From: Patiria pectinifera
Taxonomy: Eukaryota > Echinodermata > Asteroidea > Valvatida > Asterinidae
NCBI GenBank assembly: GCA_029964075.1
Contig: CM057144.1
Coordinates: 8,641,281-8,705,280 of the forward strand
Length of the DNA: 64,000 nt
Direction: 5' to 3'
Part shown: positions 55,476 through 64,000 of the stretch, one piece after another
Numbering within the stretch: the first letter of the stretch is position 1
Layout of the letters: every line of letters begins with the position of its first letter
Position numbers and translations under genes: made by a program
The notes under the pieces: generated by a model
Seen by the model: the letters and a program-made list of their open reading frames with translations, nothing else
Database searches by the model: none
What the model was told of the DNA's origin: nothing

Positions 55476-58400
55476 TTTACATAACACTAGTACACAACAT
55501 CTTTAATGACATCACGATTGACGTCATCAGTATATTTTTTACAATTTTTTTAATATTGCCAATTTTATTCTGCTTCGGAAATTTAACACTTTCATTAATC
55601 CGATTGTTTCAAACTTGGAACAGACTAAAACCACAATAAAATAATGAGCACTGCCAAGTATTGTTAGAATGACGTCATCATTAGACATGTGACGTCATCG
55701 TTTGTATATTTTAAGCCTCTATATCTTATACAGTAATTTAGATTGGGTTGAAACTTGGTATGGGGGCAGGCCGGGATGTGTTACAAATAAATATTGAGCT
55801 GACGTCATCATGACGTCATCTTGTGATTCTATATATATTTTATATATAAGACTTTTGCCGTATCTCAAAAATGCAATATGCCAAAATCAAATTTCCCTTT
55901 GAATGAGGTTTGTTAGACAAAACATAAATGCACACAGTTTTGCACCAAACCAAAAACATGACCCCAATTTAAAAAAAACATAATGCGGAAAAGCCCTATG
56001 TTCTGTTGCAAACAGACATAGACCTCTAGTTGGCTTTTCCGCATTTTTGCGGAAAAGCCTTTCATTTTGTTCTGAATTTTTGGCTTTTCCGCATTGTTGC
56101 GGAAGAGCCTTTCTTTTTGTTCTGATTTTTTTCTTTCTTCTTCTTCTTCTTCCTCTTCTTCTTTTTTTTCCCAAAAGCCCATAGACTTTGTACACGTTTT
56201 TTCTACACGCCACTTTTGGCATTAATCTTTGTCAGACATCATTCAAAGTTGGCATAAGCATAGTCCCTATAGCAAAGATGTGTCCCGAAGATTGACGTCA
56301 TGGTGACGTCATCGACTAATTTATTATAGATTTTTGAATATTTAATTTTTCCCATAAATTTTGTACACAGAAATTTTAAAAAAATTGTCGCTTTTCCGAG
56401 GGCATTTTCGACTCTTTGCCAATAATTCATTTACACCACTCTTTATCCAAGCAAAGACCGTAATTCAAACACCATTGTGGAATGATGACGTCATGATGAC
56501 GTCATCCTGTGTTAATTTATAGGCAATTAAATTATGGCACTTTTAATATTTAAAAATGCATAAGAAATCAACCGTACGCGTCCGCAGCATTTTGTTGCCG
56601 GCAAGTGGTAGAGTAGGTTGAGGTCTTTATTTCATTCAGTGTGCGTGAAATCACGTGACCCTTGCTTCCGGTCGAAAAAGGCCAAAACCGGAAGTGGCTT
56701 ATTATTTAAAAGTGGTAATAGATATGAACTTGCTTTTAACGGTGTTAGTCTCTTGGCCGATAGTATTCTTAAAATCATCTACCAATGACGTCATGCAATC
56801 TTCGAGCGCCCTCTAGCGACAGGTTGAAAATTTTCAAAAATGTATTTTGAATAGATGTCTGTGGCGAAGTTTGTCGGAATCGCCTAAATATTGGTGTATA
56901 TGATGACCTTAACCCCTTTAAGACGTGTGTGAAGTTTTAGGCAGATGACGTCAACAAACCGGAAGTTATAATGAAAAGACCCTTTTTCTTTTGAAAATTC
57001 CTGAAAAATCAACCATGGCAGTTTTTAAATTAGTTTTTTCTTAAATTGTCAATTTAAGGGTAGGTCTAAAACATTTCAAAGCTTCGAGGCAATGAGCAAA
57101 CTCGGATATGCCCTGCGCACGCTTAAAACTTCAGGTTGACAATACCTCTGCTTTAAAACATGCACAGGACGTCCACAATGTGTACATGTACATGCACGTA
57201 CGTTGTAGATAGGCACATACATCGTATGTCAGTCAGCCTGCAGCGCACGTGTTGCTGAGGTTAAATCCTGTCCACAGTGACCGTTTTAGCAGATTTTCGG
57301 CTAACTTTGACAGATTTTATGTTCATGCATGCGCATAGACAGGGACGTATTATAGCACTTTTGGCATTAATCTTTGTCAGACATCACTGACAGTTGGCAT
57401 AAGCATAGTCCCTATAGCCAAGATGTGTCTCGAAGAGTGACGTCATGGTGACGTCATCAAGTGATTTATTATGGATTTATGAATAATTAATTTTTCTCAT
57501 AGACTTTGTACACAGCTTTCTCCACAAGTCTTCCCCTATATAACACTGATATATCTTACTGAGTAGTTCTGAACTTCGGCCGAGAATTACTATGAGAAGG
57601 AAAAAGAAATCGTATTTTTTTACGCCTGTCATTTCATTGAAAATATTCCCAAGAGTTAGAATAGCAAGTAACATTTTATAAAAATGTTTCAGTTTAAAGG
57701 CAAATCACGTATTTAATGGTGCAGTTTTTCTGCTGTGGGATTTTTTAACTTATTGACTTGTACACGTTTTCAAGCCACCATTTTTATAACTTGGCGATCT
57801 GGAATCGTCATCAAAGTTGCAGCCAAAGAAGACCCTCATACAAAAATTATGCCAAGACTATGACATCATGATGACGTCATCATCAAATGATTTATTATGG
57901 ATTCATGAATAATTATTTTTTCTCATAGACCTTGTACACAGCTTTCTCCACAAGTCTTTCCCTATACAACACAGATATATCTTACTGAGTGTTTCTGAAC
58001 TTTGGCCGAGAATTACTGTGAGAAGGAAAAAGAAATCGTATTTTTTTTACGTTTGCCATTTGATTGAAAATATTCCCAAGAGTCAGAATATCAAGTAATA
58101 TTTTATAAAAATAATTCAGTTTAAAGGCAAATCACGTATTTAAAGGTGCAGTTATTCTGCTGTGGGATTTTTAACCCATTGACTTGGTACACTTTTCAAT
58201 TCACCATTTTTATAACTTGGCGATCTGGAATCGTCATCAAAGTTACAGCCAAGGAAGACCCTCATACAAAAACTATGCCAAGACTATGACGTCACGATGA
58301 CGTCATCACCTAATTTTTTATTGATTTTTGAAAATTTACGTGCATACTGTGAAGTCTTATATCTACAGAAATGTAAGTCCGATTGGGTTGAAACTTGGTA

Positions 58401-59296
58401 CATGTATGTGGCTATACCAGGATGTGTTATAGATTAAAAATGAGGTGACATCATGATGTCGTCATCCTGAGATTTTATATGAATATTTGATTTTTTGGAC
58501 CTTTTAGCCATATCTCCCGAACGCAACATGCAAAATGCAAAATTCTTTTTTTTTATTTAGTCTGTTAGGTAATAGGTATTCGCACAAAACTTGAAAAATG
58601 TGTGACGTCATTATGACGTCATCAAAATGCGATTTTTAAAAACTCATATAAGGAAAGATCCAATTGTCATGACACTTGGTGGGTAGGTAGATAATCGTAC
58701 TTATTTGCAAAGTCCGAAGTGACGTCACGATGATTTCATCAAAAATTCAAAAAAAATTGTCGATTTTCAAAGTGCATTTTCGACTCTTTGCCAGTAATTC
58801 ATTTAGATCACTCTTTGTCCAAGCAAAGACCACACGCACATACATCATATTGCCGAGGTCAAATCCTGTCCACAGTGACCGTTTTAGCCGATTTTCGGCT
58901 AACTTTGACAGATTTTATGTTCATACATATTCATGGCATATTATTGATTAAAAAAAATCATAATGCGGAAAAGCCCTATGTTCTGTTGCAAACAGACATA
59001 GACCTCTAGTTTTTTTGTTTTTTTTTCCATTTCTTACACGTTTTTATTCTACAAGCCACTTTGGCAATTATTTTAAATCCGATCAACTTTAAACTCAGCA
59101 TAGTTATTAATCATCATCTGAGGATGTGTGCCGAAACTTTTCGTCATGCTGACGTCATCACGTGATTTATTATAGAATTTTGAATATTTAATTTTTCCCA
59201 TAGACTTTGTACACAGAATTTTTTTTTTAAATGTCAATTTTCAGAGGGCATTTTCGACTCTTTGCCAGTAATTCATTTACACCAATCTTTGTCCAA
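55476..59296 (+). repeat. TGACGTCA-rich repeat cluster, copies I-K
   Basis: Several copies are joined here. The end block GGAAAAGCCCTATGTTCTGT appears near 55986 and 58970. Hairpins GGCTTTTCCGCA...TGCGGAAAAGCC lie at 56032-56059 and 56082-56109. Two direct copies of about 440 bp (57440-57880 and 57880-58320) share 'agacttgtacacagctttctcc', TTACTGAGT and GACTATGAC(A/G)TCA. The block to 57275 is the partner of 1560-2205. The final copy is cut by the LINE at 'tttgtccaagca' (59296); sister copies continue with 'aagacc' there. Confidence 0.8.
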
Positions 59297-61530
59297 GCAG
59301 GACAAAATGTGGAGCAGGCGAAATGTTTGTACTATCGGACCAAAGTGGCTGGCTTGTAATGTCCGGCAACTTTTTCAGTTCGTGGACAGCTTGTTTCAAA
59401 CTAGTTACAAGTACACGCCAAGTCCTTCCTCCATATGACTTTGTGAATACATTGGCCAACGACTTTGTGAATTTCTTCTACACCAAGATCAAGACTCTTC
59501 GTGGCAATCATCGCACAGCCGGTAGTATGTACCGAGATATAGGAATCTTGTGCAAGTACATTCAACTCGTTTTGTGCAGTTTCCGACATCGCAGCCCGCA
59601 ATATCATCAAGGAATCAGGAACGAAGTCATGCCCCCTTGATCCACTTCCTGCACACTCCTCTAACAATGCCTAGATTCATTACTACCTTGCATCACTGGC
59701 ATCATCAACAAATCGCTGACCACCGGGCAAATGCCACCAGAACTTAAAACTGCTAGAGTTGTCCCGCTGATCAAGAAACCATCCCTTGATACCAAACAAC
59801 TCAACAATTACAGGCCGCTTTCAAATTTGAAATTTGTATTCAAAGCAATAGAACGGGTTGCATCTTTCCAGCTGAATGCCTACCTACAAGCAGAATGGTT
59901 TGTTTGCCCAAAGACAATCGGCATATCGTAAACTTCATTCAACTGAGACAGCACTTGTCCGAGTGCAGAATGATCTCCTCCAAGCAGTTGATCGCCATCA
60001 GGAAGCTGTTTTATTGCTGCTGGATTTCTCTGCGGCCTTTGATACGATTGATCATCGTATCTTACTCAGACGCCTGCAATGCCGCTATGGGATCTCAGGC
60101 ACTGCACTAGATTGGTTTACTTCATATCTACATGGCCGTCGTCAGTACGTAGACATCTGTGGAGGTTTATCAGCAGAATTTCCTCTTGAAGAGGGTGTCC
60201 CACAGGGCTCCGTGCTTGGACCTACCTTGTTCACACTGTATTCTGCTCCGATCAGCGACATCATCAATTATCATGGAATTAACCACATGATCTACGCAGA
60301 TGATACGCAGCTGTATCTGGTATTCGACCCATCGACACGCTTTGAAGCTATTACGACCCTTGAGAGATGTGTCACTGACATCAAAGCCTGGGCTGTCTGC
60401 AACAAAATGGTGTTCAACGACTCAAAGACAGAGATTGTTCATCTCAGCTCCCGTTTTGTGAAAGCACCACCATTGCCCCCATCATGGTTGGAGAAGTAGG
60501 TATTGAAGCATCAAGCTCGGCCAGAGATCTTGGTGTCGTTATAGACAGCACTTTGGAAATGAAATATCATGTTCGCGCCATCACAAGATCAGCTTCATTT
60601 GCTCTGCATATGATTAGTAAGATTCGCAGGTACCTCGATAAAACTACTACAGAACAACTCCTACATGCATTTGTGACATCTCGGTTGGACTACTGCAACA
60701 GTCTCCTCTGTGGTCTCCCTGCGTGTGACATTTCCAAGTTGCAGAGAGTTCAAAACTCTGCTGCTAGGCTGTTGACAGGCACCAAATATCTTGACCACAT
60801 ACAACCTGTGCTTAACAATCTGCACTGGTTGCCTGTCGTGTAAAGAATCCACTTTAAAATCTTGCTACATGTACTCACCTTCAAAACCTTGAATGAGCTT
60901 GCCCCGGTCTACTTAAATGTGAAATCGTCACCCAGTATCAACCAAATCGCAGTCTCCAGTCATCATCACAACGCCTCCTTCAACAACCACACAGAGGACG
61001 CTCTGCTTTTTACAGTGATCGTGCGTTCTCGCTTTCAGCTCCCTGGCTCTGGAACACCTTACCGGCCTATATTCAGGATTCAAACTCACTTGATCGCTTC
61101 AAAAAGGTTCTCAAAACACATCTTTTTAAAATTGCCTTCTGCTAGATAAACCGCTTCAAATGATGTAAATGTACTTTTATTTATCCACTGCAAAGGATGA
61201 AAGTAAGTTTTAAGCCAGCACTAAAACGTATTATTATTGTTATTATTATTATTACGTAATCGTCCAGCCAGGTGATTGTGATTTTTTAATGCATTTCTTA
61301 TGGGTCTTACCGTATATTTAAATTAACTTTTTGATGTATTAGTAGTTTTATGAGCTTTTTAAATGTATTCTAATAACATTCAAATTAAACACGTTCATGG
61401 ACTAGTAATATATATTTAGCTTTTTATAAGCATTGTAGTAATTTCTTTGTAAAGCGCATTAAGATTTCGTATGTAATGCGCTATATAAGAATTAATTATT
61501 ATTATTATTATTATTTTATTATTAATCCGC
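59297..61530 (+). mobile_element. CR1/L2-type LINE retrotransposon, 5' truncated, defective
   Basis: It starts with a pre-RT segment (VNTLANDFVNFFYTKIKTLR) and then the reverse transcriptase: ARVVPLIKKPSLDTKQLNNY with RPLSNL, QSAYRKLHSTETALVRVQND, motif A LLDFSAAFDTIDHRILLRRL, motif B GVPQGSVLGPTLFTLY, motif C YADDTQLYL, and the connecting region LHAFVTSRLDYCNSLLCGLP and QNSAARLL. Motif content and the 3' tail (AATGCGCTATATAAGAATT followed by ATT repeats, 61484-61526) fit the CR1/L2/Rex group. Frameshifts near 59900 and 60460 and TAA at 60841 make it non-functional. The endonuclease domain is missing. Confidence 0.93.
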
Positions 61531-64000
61531 CAGAAAGCAAAAATCATCATGCATTAAATGAAAACGTTCGGAAGGACATTTAGTCAGACGTCTTTCAAAC
61601 ATTCAACATGATGGAACAAGTTTTAAAATATTATATCAAAATGCGTTTTTAGACTCTTTAGATACAAATAAGATATAACAGATAAGTATAACAGATAACA
61701 TTCAGTCTCTGAAGTTGGAAAACCAAACTTGATGAAATACATGCAATCCTTGTACATACATGTTAAGTTGCTCCTATTCTTAATGACACATTTAGCTCAG
61801 TAGATAACAAATTGCTTAGTAGATAAATGTATTTCACCTAAAATTGCACTAACTATTCATAGAAAAGTATAGATTTTTAAAGATGACTAAAAAGTCTGCA
61901 ATTTGTTGACAAAAATTTTAATGTCAAAAATATAATTGTAATAACATGTACATGCACATGCACTTTTACTCTTTGAACTAGAGCAATCACATTTATGACA
62001 AGACCAATTAACTAGTTTTGCCAAATAAAATTTGTGCGAGGTGTCCTGATAAAAATTGCAAACCCTGGGCTATATGGTAAAACATTGACCTTTATGAAAA
62101 ACATTGACCTTTATGAAATTGGAGAATCCTCAATGGTTTCAAAAATGCCTCAATGAATGAAACATGTACATTTTTGTACTATAAGTGAACAAAAAAATAG
62201 GGCCTGGGGAAAAAAAATAAAGTTGGTTGTATTTATAGTTACATGGTGTCCGTAAGTTACATGCTTATGTCATTGTGTATAAAAAATTGCGTGCGTTTTT
62301 AATTTCATTCAAAAAAACTTGCTTACTTGTTCTTTTTTAAGTGGTATTTTTCATTTAAAATTTTCACCAAAATCAATTTTTTTAAAAAAAAAAAAATGAA
62401 AATTTTTTTTTTTTTATTTATCCCTTCATACTTGTACCTAACATGTTAAACCACCAAAACAGACTTTACCCAACTATTTAGTTATCAGGAGTGACAACAT
62501 TGAGTTACACCCTAAAAGTTGCCAGTATTGTGTCCTTACACATAAGCACATCGCTGTGGCATTGGTGAAAATTCGAAGGTCACAACAAGGCACTCCTACA
62601 ACTGCCATCTGCATCTTCACTGACTTGGTAAAACTTGATTTCTCCTTCGTCATGGGTTTTGATTCCTTCAGTTGCAGAGGAAAGTTGCAGTCCTTTTTGG
62701 CTAGAATCACTTCCTTTAGTGTCACCTCTCAACCTTGACTGACTTCACCTCAATAAGTCTTCAGACAAAATCCTCAATGACAACCTGGACAGGGGGTGCA
62801 GCAAGTTCCAAACTAATTGAATCCTCTGCATAGATGCTCATCAGTATTGCGAGTGAACTTTCTCTCATACATGTATTTGTGGATTTTCGGGGTCTTATAA
62901 TAAAAAATCTCTATAACTTTGACAGTGCATTTGCCATTTTACAAGGTATTCAGGGAGCCGCAGCTACTAGTAGCCAGCTGCTGTCTACATACTTGTATCA
63001 TGGAGCTAAGATCTGGTAGTTCAGCCAGAATTTCAGTCCATACTTGGCATGGGCTGTGGAACGCATGCAGCACTTATCAGACAAGACTAAAGTTGCTTTC
63101 TTTCAGTTGAGTTTCTGTTGCTTTTCCTTCTGGATCATTGATGTAGCCGTCTTGACCACTGTCCATAATATCCTGCACTCTGTTGGGACAAGTAACAAAA
63201 TATATGAAACGGTTTAGCATGAAAAGTTGCCAAAATCTCATCACAAACTCTTTAAGACCAGGCCTACAGAGATGTTAATCAAGTTGTAATTAGGGGACTG
63301 ATGGTGGCAGTGTAGAGTAAAATACAGTGCAATCACCTATCATAAAGCTATCCAGAAAAAGATTTATACCTGAAAATCACCATGACAGTGACCATGGTGA
63401 CCCTATGCACAAACATAGGCGTCGCCATGATTTTTTCTAATGGGGGGTAAAACATATCCCCCCCCCCCAAAAAAAAAATCCTGTATTTCTCAACATATTC
63501 TCAATTTATCAGTTTTAGAGGGGGGCAGGGACATTTTGCCCCCCCCCACCCCATTAAATTTACACGAATGTGACCTTGTACCTCTTTTTCTTAAATTTCC
63601 TTTTTCTTGTTTTTTCTTCCTTTTTTGGGGGGGGGGGGCAGCGCCCTCCCCCTTGCCTCCCCTCCCTCGTTTTTCTCTCTGTAAATGCTACAATATGTTC
63701 TCCAGCTGATGGCTGCTGCAGGGAACATGATGAGAAGATTCCCATATCTGGCCATCCCTATGCACAAACCGTATGACTATGAGACTGGTCTGGATGTTTC
63801 TATTCCAAGTGTTTCCTAAATATTTCAATATTTTCCGAAGCTAAATTTTACTTGTTTGGACATATTAACACTTTCTGATGCATGATAGGTCACTGAAGGG
63901 GAAAAATAGAGATGGCCAGATGTGGGAATCATTCCACCTCGGATATAGCTCGATGGTCGGTCTGATCTGACCATGTACCACGGACCATTTAATGGTCCGT
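61531..64000. other. Right end of window, largely unassigned
   Basis: No scramblase exon was recognised. Minus-strand coding-like pieces exist near 62761-62860 (SSLAILMSIYAEDSISLELA) and 62560-62730 but remain unidentified. G/C homopolymer runs lie at 63455-63470, 63540 and 63625. A possible exon-like frame lies at about 63697-63810 after TTCTCCAG (contains MAAAGNMMRRFPYLAIPMHK). The window ends in a 21-base palindrome (ACGGACCATT and inverse). Confidence 0.4.

Noticed and set aside
55887-56222. Lys/Arg/Glu-rich minus-strand frames
   Set aside because: They come from the poly-purine linkers and hairpins of the TGACGTCA repeat; low complexity.
3400-59200. CRISPR-like or bacterial regulatory array from regularly repeated TGACGTCA palindromes
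   Set aside because: Spacers are related repeat modules rather than unique sequences, spacing is irregular, and the context is a spliced animal gene.

Overview
This is a window of a large, AT-rich animal genome. There are no operons or closely packed genes. It has one spliced host gene with introns of 2 to 16 kb, embedded in many layers of decayed transposable elements. Many TACATGTA tracts and TAGGCCTA words, together with Penelope-like, DIRS, piggyBac, hAT and CR1/L2-type elements, suggest a marine invertebrate. An echinoderm or hemichordate relative seems most likely to me, and a mollusc or cephalochordate is not excluded. The species cannot be fixed from the sequence.

The only confident host gene is a phospholipid scramblase (PLSCR family) on the + strand. 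Its four coding exons here are 17785-17989, 31226-31303, 47323-47452 and 49619-49793. Splice phases match at every junction, and the joined reading runs from the initiator Met through the Pro-rich N-terminus to the GDVEFD strand. The C-terminal exons (the KISK..W region, Ca-binding segment and membrane helix) were not found in the last 14 kb, so they probably lie beyond the window. At the left edge (2-134 and about 796-1065) are two unidentified coding-like frames.

Layout: 1-4.2 kb, unknown exon-like frames and copies of a TGACGTCA-rich dispersed repeat. 2.9-9.7 kb, a large inverted arrangement whose arms enclose TCCGAA/GGTTCG satellite arrays, a nonautonomous element and a fragment of a multicopy Cys/His protein. 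9.8-10.5 kb, an unidentified degraded coding region. 10.7-12.5 kb, a TIR element with a 98-bp near-perfect palindrome. 12.5-14.1 kb, two local duplications. 14.1-16.5 kb, an inverted TGACGTCA repeat ending in hairpins. 18-31 kb (intron 1), two hAT fragments, a mariner-like element with 0.2-kb TIRs, a piggyBac fragment and a Penelope-like element inside long inverted repeats with a hammerhead-ribozyme-like core. 31.3-47.3 kb (intron 2), a hAT element with an 8-bp target duplication, then a DIRS retrotransposon split by a minisatellite and by a palindromic TIR element that carries further insertions. 49.8-59.3 kb, TGACGTCA repeats interrupted by a TTAA-flanked element. 59.3-61.5 kb, a 5'-truncated CR1/L2-type LINE. 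61.5-64 kb, mostly unassigned sequence.

The most unusual signals are the modular TGACGTCA repeat family with its interchangeable hairpin ends, the ribozyme-like core at the Penelope terminus, and the nested palindrome at 40-43 kb, where one arm preserves the empty site of an insertion present in the other arm.
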